A stretch of DNA of 64,000 nt from Phytophthora colocasiae (taxonomy: Eukaryota > Oomycota > Peronosporomycetes > Peronosporales > Peronosporaceae): NCBI GenBank assembly GCA_018806915.1, contig JAGKQI010000051.1, positions 248,001-312,000 of the forward strand, read 5' to 3'. A model generated the notes under the pieces. The model made no database searches, was not told the origin of the DNA, and saw nothing but the letters and a program-made list of their open reading frames with translations. The number at the start of each line of letters is the position of its first letter. The first letter of the stretch is position 1. Both the position numbers and the translations under genes were made by a program. This document shows positions 1 to 10,468 of the stretch, one piece after another.

Positions 1-1237
1 ATTCCGCTTGTTCTTAGCGATAGACTCATCAGCAACTCAGGAAAGATTCTGTACTCGGATGACAACTGCAATGAAGGTGCTACCGTGTGGGTGCCTGAGT
101 CTTTTGGTTCTGTCAACCTTGTGAACGGCGTTGTTATGCCGTATCTCGAGGTCCCATCTGCTCAAGTACGCTTCCGTCTCGTGAATACTGCCAACGCTCG
201 CCATTATAACCTCACCGTGCCGTTTGCGGCGACGGATTCAGGATACGTGGGGTCCACTACAGTCTTGACTGAGGATCTTGTCGTATTCCCGTTCGAACGC
301 GTGGAATTTGTGTGTGATTTCACTGGTGTCACCGATGGCACGCGCTACGAACTCGTCGACAAGCAGACATCAACCCAGGCGACAGCGTACGACAATCGAG
401 TGATGCAGTTTCGAGTCAAGAGCAGCTTGAAGACAAACACAATGAAGGTAAAGGAGATCCCGTCGAAGCTAACCCCGTACAAGTCACTGAAGAGTTTGTA
501 CGAAGCAGGAGGGAAGGAACGCACTCTTTTCCTAGGTGAGATAGAGGAAGCAGTGCAATGTCCATCCATGAGTCTTCTACTCTACCGCTCCCAACAAGTG
601 AACACATCGGGTGTTACCGGTCATCTTCACTGTACTAAGGGCACAGTGGAGAAATGGAACTTCAAGAACCCGACGGATGACCCTCATCCGTTCCATTGGC
701 ACGTTATCAATGCACAATGTGGAGAGACCGAGGAGACCATCAACACGAACGAACTAAAGGATGTTGTGGTCATTCCGAATGCCGGAGATCGACCTGCAGA
801 CACTATTACCCAAGTGTGCTATGTAGCGTGCACGCCGGGCGATTATCTGCTCGAGGGAAGTACACGAGGCGCTAAGGAGTTCAACTTTGAAACGACTTAC
901 CCGTACGTGGCTCATTGCCATATCCTCGAGCATGAAGAGAACGCCATGATGGCTTGGTTTAATATCCAGGACGTTGACGACGGATACGCAGATGATGATG
1001 GTATTACTCCTGGCACGCAGATCACCCGCACGGTTATTGTAACAGCCATGTGTATGAGTGTGTTAGGTGGGTTGGCAACGACAGCTTCGATCCTGGTGAT
1101 TTCTGTGAAGCGACTCAACTTCCTGGCGAGTCCGACAGCTCTTGCAGTGGCCTTTGCGTTGTCTTCGGGTGTGATGTTGTTCATCGGTCTTACGGATCTC
1201 TTTGGGGAGGCATTGGCCTTCTACCGGGCTCATTACA
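1..1237 (+). pseudogene. Multicopper oxidase-ZIP fusion, left paralogue, 5' part (truncated by window edge, interrupted at 1237)
   Basis: The reading frame is open from base 1 and aligns with residue 216 onward of the intact paralogue at 7651-10413, so the first ~215 codons lie outside the window. Visible motifs are HPFHWH and HCHILEHEEN-x-MM, the T3/T1 copper ligands of multicopper oxidases, followed by the first two ZIP helices (GITPGTQ... to ...DLFGEALAFYRAHY). The frame stops inside the retroelement LTR that begins at 1238. The other half resumes at 6781, and removing the element plus one copy of TTACA rejoins the two halves in frame. Compared with the paralogue, six residues including a Cys are missing after PF near base 225, so oxidase folding may already have been altered. 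The likely original role is metal oxidation coupled to uptake at a membrane. Homology is certain; loss of function by interruption is inferred. Confidence 0.88.
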
Positions 1238-1488
1238 TGTCACGTTATACGCGATTGAGACTCAACTTGTGTTGTTGTTGGTAAAATTGAGAATGAATTA
1301 GAAAGTTATGCAATGCTGAGCTAGACGATGAAGGGCTCACGAGTCGTGAGGCTGTGAACCAGCTGTGCAGCCACCACTTGAGGCGCTACTGCTGACGAAG
1401 TCACAACTTATCAACGTCAGCAAACAGCTTGCCCACGCTGCGAGTTCTGGTCCAGCTCCACTTCAATGTGATAGAGGCTATCATGACA
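1238..1488 (-). repeat. LTR of element 1 (3' LTR in element orientation)
   Basis: A 251-bp terminal repeat that matches 6531-6780 apart from a few substitutions and short indels (for example GACGAAGTCAC here versus GACAGTCAC there). It is bounded by TG...CA and preceded by the TTACA target duplication. Confidence 0.92.
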
Positions 1489-1500
1489 CTCCACCCTTTG
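1489..1500 (-). other. Polypurine tract of element 1
   Basis: On the minus strand the sequence CAAAGGGTGGAG directly abuts the LTR start TGTCATGA. This is where plus-strand DNA synthesis is primed in LTR elements, and it shows that the element lies on the minus strand. Confidence 0.7.
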
Positions 1501-1826
1501 AAAAGCGTTTACGCCGAGTTCGACCGGATCCGAATCGGTCGGGCGAGGAGAGCCAACGCTCGATGAGATCCACCAGCTTGCCCAAGGTTTTCTTCTGGTT
1601 CCCAGAGAATCCTCAAAGCAGGCCGTACCAGCAGGCAGCGACCCTTGAACTGAGGCTGCCTTTTCTGGTGCAGTGGTCGAGAATGTCTTGCACTTGAAGT
1701 CCTCGTGGCCGTCGCGAGTGATGAGTCATGGAACGTTATTAAGACGCCGGGGATTTGGATCGAGCACGTAGGGTCTCAAATGGGGACACGTGAAACTCAT
1801 CGTGAAGACGAAGTCCTGGTGGCATG

Positions 1827-4364
1827 TCATCTTGTATGTATCGGGTGTCGTGGACGCAACGATGGATACGGGCCGATGGACCGTGGAGCGAGCTTTCGCG
1901 TGCCAGTGGTGCCGAGATGGTGAAGGTCCAAATTGGAGAAGTGTCGAGTGAAGACCTGATATCCTGCGACGAACTGATACGTTGGCCGGTTTCGATCATG
2001 AAAAAGCTTCATCGTTGCCTGAGCTTGCGCCAACATGTCCTTGCATTGCTGTAAAAGCACTTTGGCGATCCACGAAGCCTAGCTTTCCGAACGAGTCTGG
2101 CGTGACACCGAGACAGCTAGTGTCCGCGACAGAACAGGGGATATATCCAAGATCAGCAACGAATGGCGCCATGCCGATACTAGAGTGGACCCCGGTGCAT
2201 TGTAGGCGAATTCGGCGAGGCTTGAGCTATTCATTCAATCGGTGTGCCTGAGCATTGACGAAAGCACGAAGGTAATCAGCGACGAAGTGATTCGTTTTTT
2301 CGGTTTGGCCATCGGTTTCGGGACGGAATGCAGAGCTGAGCTGCAGCTGAGTTATGCTGAAGACTCATGAGCTCGGACCAAAACTTCGACGTGAATTTCG
2401 GGTCGCGGTCCGGACCACAATACTACCGTTTGGTAACCCGTGCAGTTTTTGGTAGTGATCTCGAAACAAGCGCGCCGTATTGGTGGCTGTACACGTTGTT
2501 GTTGTCGGAATAAAGTGCGCTCGTTTTTGTGAGACGGTCAACAATCACAAGTATGGCGTCGTACTCAGATCGGACGATCCGACTCAAGCCCGTGATAAAG
2601 TCCATGGAGATGTTGGACCATCGGTTCGACGGAGTCTCGAGTGGGTGCAGTAGTCCAAGCCGGACACGATGAGAAGCCTTAATTCGCTGGCACAACTACA
2701 TGAGGCGACGTAGCGACAAGTACGCAGTCCATACGCATCCAGTAGAACTTGGTCTGGACCGCCAAGAGGGTCTTCAAATATCCCGGGTGTCCGCTGGCTG
2801 CTGAGTCATGATGCTCGTAGAAAATGGCATTGCGCAGGTCGGTATCGTCAGGTACACAAATTCGGCGGGGATCGTCGACAGTAGGCTGGTAGTACAGAAC
2901 TTTTTATCTTCGATAAAGAAATGGTCGATAATTGGCGCGCAAAGTGCGAGGCACTTCAACTGGTGGGGCCGCCGTGGAAACACTCGATCGCTGCTGAAGA
3001 AAATTGTAGGAGTCCCAGAAGCCGGCATCATTCGAATATAATCGGAATGCATTGCTGTAAAATTGTCGGTCTGAGGCCATATAGTTCATGAACGCTGTAT
3101 CAGGCGCAATATCATCCTGTTGTGCAGTAAGCCTGCACCTGTAGGAGATTCGCCAGAGATACGTGTTGAGCCGATTCCCGGGTTGAAATTCCGGGTTCCG
3201 AGAAACAGCGTCAGCAACCACGTTCGACGTGCCCGGGATCCAGCGAGCCGAAATAAAGGAAACTTGTATGATCCTAGCTCGTTCAACCACCGGGTGAGCC
3301 TCTGCCGAGCAGGTCTTTTGCTCGAGTATGCTCTGTAGTGTTTTTGTGATCGGTGTTGACGAAGAATGGCTTGTCGATGAGGTACACGCGCCAAATTCGC
3401 CATGGCGTGTAGTGCTGCCCTAACAGCTCCTTCTCGCGTGTCGGATACATTTTCTCCGCCGTAGTGAGTTTGCGTCCGCCGTAGCCGATTATGCACTCCT
3501 GCCCGTGTCATCGACTTGATATGGTATCCACCTGCATAGTCGGAAGCATCCATGCGAATATGAAATGGCCGTGAACTATCGGGGTGAGCGAGAACCGGAA
3601 GGCTCCGATAGAAAGCCGCTTCAGCTCCTCGAATGACCGTATCTGCTCGGCGGAGAGTGAGATTCGTTCGTGCTTTCCGCCTCCTCGACGAAGCCTCCAT
3701 GAGCGGTGCCGATATCTCCGCAAAATTTGCAGTACTTCAGTACTGCATACAACACACGTCCCGATGAACGACTGTAGCTGCCTCTTGTTTTGTGGCAGCA
3801 GCCACTCTCGAATGACCCGAGACCTTGTCTGGGTCGCCATGCGAACTCCATCCCGACCAAAAGTAATCACCAAGACAAGGTAATCTCGCTAGCACAAAAT
3901 GTGCATTTTGCAAGTTTGACGTACAGCTGCTGCTGCTTCGCATCACGTTGTAGGACTCGATCGAGAGCTTCAAGGTGTTCATTCAACGACGTGTGCTCTT
4001 GGTGAACACGAGTGTCATCAAAATACGCGCGGCAGAATGAGTTCTGGTCACTGAAAACTCGCTGCATCATCCGGTTCCCGAAGGCTGAGGGACTGCACGC
4101 CAGGCCCATAGGAGTTACGAGATACTCAAACTGTCCGTCCGGCGTTGGAAACGCCGTATACTGAATGTCGCTTTTCGCGGAGGCGCACCTGGAAGAAACC
4201 CCACAAAGGTCCATTGCCGAGAAATAGAAGCTGCCAGCCATTGCGTCGAATATGTCCTCCTTGCGGGGAACTGGGTAGCTGGTATTCGGAGCTTGGAGTT
4301 GATACCTCTGAAGTCGTGGACTATGCGCTAGCCCCTGCCTTCTTGACACAAAAGGTTGGCGCAC
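1827..4364 (-). pseudogene. Element 1 pol remnants: RT, RNase H and integrase in several frames
   Basis: Read on the minus strand. RT pieces at 4364-3867 contain FSAMDL (motif A, frame then shifts), LVTPMGLACSPSAF and AYFDD. RNase H pieces at 3873-3086 contain RPFHIRMDASDYAGGY and a broken REGAVRAALHAM. The linker at 3290-2904 has the typical WIPGTSNVVADAVSR. Integrase pieces at 2695-2423 contain SMDFITGLSR and DAILVIVDRLTK. The integrase C-terminus at 2060-1827 has HDRNRP and KLAPRSIGPY. At least five frame changes separate these blocks, so no enzyme can be made from this copy. Some apparent indels could be sequence errors. Confidence 0.85.
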
Positions 4365-4899
4365 AATAGGGTGATTTAGAAGGTCGAATGATGCCTGCAG
4401 CCAGCATCTCTGCTGTCCACGCGCGAATGGCCTGCTTCATCTCGTCACTAAGGCGAAATTGCTTTCTAGCCACTGGGATGTCGTCCGATAAACTCTTCCG
4501 CAGCTACTACGTCAACGCCGGATCGTTTTGCGGAGCTACATTCGGAAGTTCGACCCGAAAAACTGTGTCCTTGTACTTGAGAAGCACCGATTCTTCAGGG
4601 CCGACCCGGAGTTGTTTACATCCTTGCTGAAGCTGACGATTGGCTTTTTCAGACGGTTCCTCTGCGACACTGCGAAGCAGAACTCTCGTCTTCAGCTTTC
4701 ATTCGGCGGAGTTGGCGGAGCGAGATCACTTTCGTGTTGCCAGTCGCCGAGACGTAGCTGTGCTTTGGTGTAAGAGTAATTGCTCAGTCTCGTCCTGTTC
4801 ACGCCGGGATACCCGATTCCTTCTTCGGCCTACCACCAGCAAACACACCGATATCGACCTGGGACATGAAAGCTAGCGCGAGGCCAGTAATAGTTGAAC

Positions 4900-6436
4900 C
4901 GCGAGGATGTATCACTTTTGTCGACCAGTTGATGTCGGGGTTTACCTTTCAAGCCAAAGGAAGCCCAAAGCATTAGATTACTTTTTCCCTCGGGAACATC
5001 CATCACAAAACTTCAGATTCGTACGGCGCAAACCCGTCCAGCGACAGCGTGATATGAGTACTTCGTCGTGGGATGCTCATTCGCCGGCCGCAGCCGAGTT
5101 TAATCTCGAGAGGTTTCTGTGACATTTTTGACCGGCAAGCCCAGTGCTGATGCCCACGGGGAATTCGATGGCATTAAATGACGCGCCACTATCAATGAAA
5201 ATGGAGACAGACGCGTCTGCCACTCGTCCACCAGGCTAACAAATAGCCGTAAATTTCTCCTTCTTGTCGGTTCAGCTTTGTCGCCTTGATAGTGAAGCTG
5301 TTCCTGGCCAGAGGGCTAGAACGCGTACGGCTACCACGATCTGGTTGTTTCGGCTCGGTGGGTTGCCACTCCTGAGCCTACGCATTTTTGGCCACAATGG
5401 CGAAACCTTGGCATCTGCCTTCTTCTTGAGCAGCAGGCAGCCTCGGTATGACCAGGCTTGTCACAGTAAGCGCAGGAGGTCGGTCTGTTCCAGCATTGGA
5501 CCCTCTGGTATTCTTCTGCGGCGGAGACCCAGCTGACGTTTGTTTCTGCGCCCTGCTTTTTCCGTTGCTGATGTCATTGTTCTGTTCCTTCTTCGAGTTT
5601 GAGTTGGACGATGGTGCGCGAGAATCTTCAAAGCGTTGAACGGCTCAATGACGTCCTTCAGGTCTCAGCGCGACCCCATTTTGTGACACAAAAGCGCTGG
5701 TATCGGGGCGGAAGGTTCTGTTGATAAAACCACCGCTTGGCCAGCCTCTGGCAGCTCGCAATCGAGCTGGGACATCAACTGCAGAAACTTCGTGGTGTAT
5801 GCCTGTTGGGACCCACTCCAGCGAAGGCTGTGCATCTTTGATAGTACCTTGTACTGATAGTCAGCCTCACGAAATCGCTCACGGATCCGCTGCTTGAAAA
5901 TGGCCCATGTGGCCGGCTGGTCGCCTGAAGTGAGGGTCTTGAAGTCTCGATACCAGGTTTGGGCTGCGGACCGCCGATTCGCGAAGATGGTGTTTACGAA
6001 GTCGGACGAGTGGCTGTTCATCTCTTCGCTGTAGGTCGAGGTAGTATTGCTCAGTGCTAAACAGCCACAGCTCCAGATCGTCACTAGACTGACCGTTAAA
6101 CTGTGGAGGGTTGCTCCTTCTTCTTTGCGGCTTTGAGCCGCCACATGAATATACCTGGAGCATCTGCTGCTGCAGCAAAACCTGCTGTTGGAGCATCTGA
6201 GCCATTGCTCTTGATTCTGGCGCTGCGCGGTGTTCGCCGAACTCGAACATCTGCCGCATCAGCGCAATGTTGTCTGCCGCCGACTGTTGGGCCGGGTGCG
6301 ATGCAGCATTGCCCTCGTCGCCTCGATTTCGAGCTTGATCATTGCTCTCAGAGCGAGTGGCTGCGTCTGCTGCGGTGTCTTCTTCACGTCTGCGTCGCTG
6401 CTGACGGGGGCGGTTTGGACTCTGGTTACGTGTCAT
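4900..6436 (-). pseudogene. Element 1 gag and protease remnants
   Basis: Gag starts at ATG 6436 (MTRNQSPNRPRQQRRRREED), an Arg/Glu-rich N-terminus followed by a Gln-rich stretch (QQQVLLQQQMLQ), and continues into the capsid-like block WAIFKQRIRERFREADYQY in a second frame. A CCHC zinc knuckle (CAYCDKPGHTEAAC) lies at 5433-5474. The aspartic protease signature FIDSGASFNAIE lies around 5182-5193. The pieces are in different frames. The upstream GTG at 6511 is not needed because the ATG at 6436 opens a typical gag N-terminus. Confidence 0.75.
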
Positions 6437-6530
6437 TGTCGAAGTGTCTTGACCGATCGAAAATACCGATGTGCCTTGCGTCGAAAAAGTCGAACCGTAG
6501 ATGCGTTTCACGCTTCAATAGTTTTAAAAC

Positions 6531-6780
6531 TGTCACGTTATACGCGATTGAGACTCAACTTGTGTTGTTGTTGGTAAAATTGAGAATGAATTAGAAAGTT
6601 ATGCAATGCTGAGCTAGACGATGAAGGGCTCACGAGTCGTGAGGCTGTGAACCAGCTGTGCAGCCACCACTTGAGGCGCTACTGCTGACAGTCACAACTT
6701 GAGATCAACGTCAGCAAACAGCTTGCCCACGCCAGGTTCTGGTCCAGCTCCACTTCAATGTGATAGAGGCTATCATGACA
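6531..6780 (-). repeat. LTR of element 1 (5' LTR in element orientation)
   Basis: A 250-bp copy of the left LTR that ends ...ATCATGACA and is followed by the target duplication TTACA at 6781-6785. Confidence 0.92.
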
Positions 6781-7570
6781 TTACACGCCTGGTGCTGTAG
6801 ACCCGGAGGCGTACGAGAAGGGTCAAACCTCTGGTGGTGGAGTTTGTGACAATGTCTGCAATGGCAATGCTTACTTGACCACAGTGGCGGCTTTCTTCGG
6901 TGGCGTAGTGATCATTCTGATCGTGGAGTTCGTAGTGCACGGCATTTTCGACAAGAAAAAGAAGAATTCGGACGAGAATCCAGAGGAAGATGAGAAAGAA
7001 GCAGTTGAACACAGCCTGGCAAGTGATCAACGTCGTGACCTGGAGAGTCCGAGGGCAGGAGAAATCACAGCTCCTGTAGTCACTGGAGTCAAAGCCAAGG
7101 AGGATTTCCGGCGCGCTGGAGTGATGACGGGAATTGCTGTCGCGATTCACAACTTCCCTGAAGGACTCGCTCTCTTTGTGTCTTCACTTTCAGGTCTCCG
7201 TTCGGGGATCGTGCTTTCTATTGGAATCATCATGCACAACTTCCCGGAAGGTGTCGCCATTGCTGCTCCTGTCTATTATGCTACTGGAAGCAAGCTGGAG
7301 GCGTTCAAATGGACGGCTTTAAGTGGGATTGCTCAGCCTATGGGCGCTGCGATCGGTTGGGCGGCCATCTCTGGAGGTATGAGCTTCGGTCTGCAAGCTT
7401 CGCTTTACGGTGTTGTTGCTGGAATGTTGGTGTGTATCACTGTGAAGGAGTTGATCAAGGGTGCGTACAAGTTTGATCCAAAGGGGAAAGTGTTTGTTAT
7501 AGCCTTTTTCGTTGGAGTGGCGATCATAGCGCTCAGTATTATGGCACTGAAGTACGCCGGTTCTGGCTAG
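6781..7570 (+). pseudogene. Multicopper oxidase-ZIP fusion, left paralogue, 3' part (ZIP helices 3-8)
   Basis: This continues the gene interrupted at 1237. After one copy of TTACA the frame reads TPGAVDPEAYEKG, matching TPGTTDPEAYEHG of the paralogue. It contains ZIP helix 3 (FFGGVVIILIVEFVVHGIF), a charged cytoplasmic-type loop, the two metal-site motifs HNFPEGLAL and HNFPEGVAI, and helices 6-8. It ends at the TAG at 7568-7570, 80 bp from the stop of the convergent paralogue. The internal loop is shorter than in the paralogue. Without removal of the element this half has no start of its own. Confidence 0.9.
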
Positions 7571-7650
7571 GACGTAGCTACGTAGTTGCTTAGAAATCAA
7601 TCGACGGACCTTTATGCATTGATTTTTTTTACATGTAAAGAATCTCGCGT

Positions 7651-10413
7651 CTAGCTTGATCCGGCGTAGTTAAGAGCCACCAGACTCAGCGCGATGATGG
7701 CGATACCAATGAAGAACGACGGGACAAACAGTTTTCCGCTTGGGTCGAACTTGTACGCACCAGGCAGCAGTTCCTTGGCGGTGATACACACCAGCATACC
7801 AGCCACCAAAGCGTACAGTGTGGCTTCGAGAGAGTAACTCATACCTCCCGAAACAGCCGCCCAACCAATTCCAGCTCCGAGAACTTGAGCGAAACCACTG
7901 ATGATCGTCCACTTGAACGCCTCTACCTTACTGCCCGTAGCGTAGTAAACGGGTGCAGCAACAGCCACACCCTCCGGGAAATTGTGGAGAATGATACCGA
8001 CAGACAGCACAATGCCCGTGCGAAGACCAGCAAGTGACGATACAAACAGCGCCAGTCCCTCAGGGAAGTTGTGAATGGCGATAGCAATACCTGTCAGAAC
8101 ACCGGCACGACGGTACTCCTCCTTCACCTTCTTCTCTTCAATGAGAGCTTTGGACTCCTCGCCAGCAGGACTAGCAAGTTCGTGGCGGGCAGCATCATCT
8201 GGGAGAGGGGTGCCAGGTACGGGGGAAGCAATGTGCACGACGTTAGGCTTCTCAGCGCCATCATCCGCCATCATAGCCTTCTCGGCATCGGCCTGAGCCA
8301 TCTCCAAGTCTGCCGCAGCTTGTGCAGCCTTCTTGTCCTTGCGTTCGAAGACAGAGTGAACTAGCCATTCTACGAGCAGAATGATCGCCATCCCGACGAA
8401 GAAGACACCGGTAGCCGCCAAGTAGGTGTTGCCGTTGCACGTGTCGTCACACACGCCGGTGGACGTGGTGCTTCCGCCGTGCTCGTAAGCTTCGGGGTCG
8501 GTAGTACCAGGCGTGAATGCAGCGCGGTAATACGTCAGTGCTTCGGCGTACAGATCAGCAAAAGCGATGAAGATCATAACACCAGCGGACAGTGCGAAGG
8601 CGATAGAAAGCGAACGCGGATCGGCGAGGAATTTCAAGCGCTCCACTGAGATCACAAGCACCGACAGCGTCGTTGCTACCCCACCCAACACACTCATACC
8701 CATGGCAGTGGCAATGACCGTGTTTGTGATCTCTGTGCCAGCTGTGATACCGTTGTCGTCAGCGAATCCGTCGTCCACGTCCATGATCTTAAACCAACTC
8801 ATCATATGGTTCTCTTCGTGTTCCAGAATGTGACAGTGAGCAACGTAAGGTTCCGTCGTGTCGAAGCCGTAGTCCTTGGCGCCACGGGTACTGTTAGCGA
8901 TCAGATACTCGTCGGGGGTGCAAGCAACGTAGCAGACCTGCGTGATCGTATCCGTAGCGCGGTCACCGGCGTTCGGGATCTTGGCAACGTCCTTCAGGTG
9001 GTTCGTGTCGATCGTATCTTCCGTCTCACCGCATTGAGCGTTAACCAAGTGCCAGTGGAACGGGTGCGGGTCATCGGTTGGGTTCTGGAAGTTCCACTTC
9101 TCTACTGTGCCCTTGGTGCAGTGGAGGCTTCCGGTGATACTGGTCATGTTGATCTGCTGCGACCGGTACATGATCATGTCGTACAGGGGGCACTGCAGTG
9201 CAGTGTCCATTTCTCCTAGGATCACTGTACGTTCCTTTCCGCCAGCCTCGTACAGCTCCTTGAGCGACTTGTACTTGACAAGGGTGGATGGGAGTGCACG
9301 GTACTCCATCGTGTCCGTCTTCAAGCTCTCGACGACTCGGATACGCATGATACGCTCGTCATAAGCCGTCGGTTGGTCAGCGGTCTCGTTATCCACGAGG
9401 TCGTACGACGTGCCGTTGGTGTCGTTTGTGAAGTCGCAGACGAACTCAATACGCTCGAACGGGAAGAGAACCAGGTAATCTTCAAAAGCTTCAGGCTTCT
9501 GGACGAAGCCGGAGTCTGTGGCGACAATTTGACACTTGTCCTGGAACGGAACTGAGATGTTGTAGTGGCGGGCGTTGGCGACGTTTATGAGGCGGAAGCG
9601 AACCTGAGCAGGGGGTACCTCCACGTACGGCATGATGGCTCCGTTCACCAGGTTAACGTTGCCGAAAGACTCAGGAACCCACTGTGTGGAACCAGCATTG
9701 CAGTTGTCGTCCGAGTAGAGAATTTCTCCCGTCGTGTTGATCAATCGGTCGGTTAGCACCAGCGGAATGTCCGTTTCGATGTCCATGTTGATGGACGCCT
9801 CCATTTTCGCATCAGTGATGATGTACGCACCCATGAGACCAGCCCACGTGTTGAGACGGGTGAGACCGTTCGAGTGATCGTGGTAGAGCTTAGTCGATGC
9901 CGACTGATTGTTGTAGTAGTGGAACTCCTGCGACTGGTTCTTGTAGATCGACCGGTATGGCAGACCATCGTATTCAGGAGGCGACTCCAAGCCATGGACG
10001 TGCGTGACAACGGGAACACCGCAGTATGGGTAACACGCCGACTCGACATTGTTGAGGGTGTCCTCAACGTTGTTCTGCAGCAAGTGTGGCTGGGCCAATT
10101 CGTTGTACCATGTAATGGTGATCGGCACGCCCTTCGCGACCTTGATGGTCGGTCCAGGCATGGTGGGCGTCGAGTTCTTCAGTCCATAGCCGTAGATGTC
10201 GCCCGAGAAGGAGCCGTCCGTGGTCCAGTTATGCGTGGCACGGCCTATTTGCATGTCGATGGAGCCTCCTGCAGTCAGGTCGATGACCTCCGGAATGGGA
10301 AGTTCGTTGACATAGGCTTCCCAGTCGTCCTTGAGGTTTTCCAGAGCTCCAGTGGAAGTTAAGACTGCAGCAGCAGTGGCGGCCACAACTGACAGTGCAG
10401 TGCGTGTGAGCAT
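7651..10413 (-). CDS. Multicopper oxidase-ZIP metal transporter fusion protein, intact
   Basis: 920 residues. Residues 1-22 form a hydrophobic signal peptide. Residues ~40-560 are a three-cupredoxin multicopper oxidase with all four copper signatures: H138-V-H140, H178-D-H180, HPFHWH at 450-455 and HCHILEH at 526-532 with axial Met537. Many NxS/T sites are compatible with an extracytoplasmic domain. Residues ~565-920 hold eight membrane helices of a ZIP (GufA-like) transporter, with HNFPEG motifs beginning at His781 and His810. By family knowledge the oxidase half oxidises phenols or metals such as Fe(II), Cu(I) or Mn(II), and ZIP proteins import divalent metals. Coupling of the two is inferred. 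The start is ATG 10413: the upstream in-frame codon at 10494 is TTG and an initiator motif lies between them. The gene converges on the broken left copy. Confidence 0.93.
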   Translation of the reverse strand: MLTRTALSVVAATAAAVLTSTGALENLKDDWEAYVNELPIPEVIDLTAGGSIDMQIGRATHNWTTDGSFSGDIYGYGLKNSTPTMPGPTIKVAKGVPITITWYNELAQPHLLQNNVEDTLNNVESACYPYCGVPVVTHVHGLESPPEYDGLPYRSIYKNQSQEFHYYNNQSASTKLYHDHSNGLTRLNTWAGLMGAYIITDAKMEASINMDIETDIPLVLTDRLINTTGEILYSDDNCNAGSTQWVPESFGNVNLVNGAIMPYVEVPPAQVRFRLINVANARHYNISVPFQDKCQIVATDSGFVQKPEAFEDYLVLFPFERIEFVCDFTNDTNGTSYDLVDNETADQPTAYDERIMRIRVVESLKTDTMEYRALPSTLVKYKSLKELYEAGGKERTVILGEMDTALQCPLYDMIMYRSQQINMTSITGSLHCTKGTVEKWNFQNPTDDPHPFHWHLVNAQCGETEDTIDTNHLKDVAKIPNAGDRATDTITQVCYVACTPDEYLIANSTRGAKDYGFDTTEPYVAHCHILEHEENHMMSWFKIMDVDDGFADDNGITAGTEITNTVIATAMGMSVLGGVATTLSVLVISVERLKFLADPRSLSIAFALSAGVMIFIAFADLYAEALTYYRAAFTPGTTDPEAYEHGGSTTSTGVCDDTCNGNTYLAATGVFFVGMAIILLVEWLVHSVFERKDKKAAQAAADLEMAQADAEKAMMADDGAEKPNVVHIASPVPGTPLPDDAARHELASPAGEESKALIEEKKVKEEYRRAGVLTGIAIAIHNFPEGLALFVSSLAGLRTGIVLSVGIILHNFPEGVAVAAPVYYATGSKVEAFKWTIISGFAQVLGAGIGWAAVSGGMSYSLEATLYALVAGMLVCITAKELLPGAYKFDPSGKLFVPSFFIGIAIIALSLVALNYAGSS

Positions 10414-10451
10414 GGCTGAGTCTTTGGAATAGTCGAGTGCTCGAAAGCCTG

Positions 10452-10468
10452 CAAATTGCAGAATGAGA
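10452..10468 (-). promoter_or_regulatory. Oomycete initiator (Inr) of the oxidase-ZIP gene
   Basis: On the minus strand TCTCATTCTGCAATTTG matches the oomycete initiator consensus TCATTYYNCAWTTT at every position. It lies ~40-55 bp upstream of ATG 10413 and downstream of the TTG at 10494, which settles the start codon. Confidence 0.7.

Larger units (their letters stand above)
1238..6780 (-). mobile_element. Ty3/gypsy LTR retrotransposon inserted in the oxidase-ZIP gene (element 1)
   Basis: Two ~250-bp LTRs (1238-1488 and 6531-6780) begin TGTCA and end TGACA. They are flanked by the 5-bp target duplication TTACA (1233-1237 and 6781-6785). Internal coding runs on the minus strand in the order gag, protease, RT, RNase H, integrase, which identifies Ty3/gypsy. 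A purine-rich tract next to the left LTR on the minus strand confirms the orientation. Coding is broken by many frameshifts, although the LTRs differ only by a few substitutions and small indels. No chromodomain was recognised. The element lacks the dense inverted-repeat tiling seen in the later families. Confidence 0.92.

Noticed and set aside
7651..10413. Oxidase-ZIP fusion as an assembly or gene-model artefact
   Set aside because: A second, divergent paralogue on the opposite strand has the same junction between the oxidase and the first ZIP helix.
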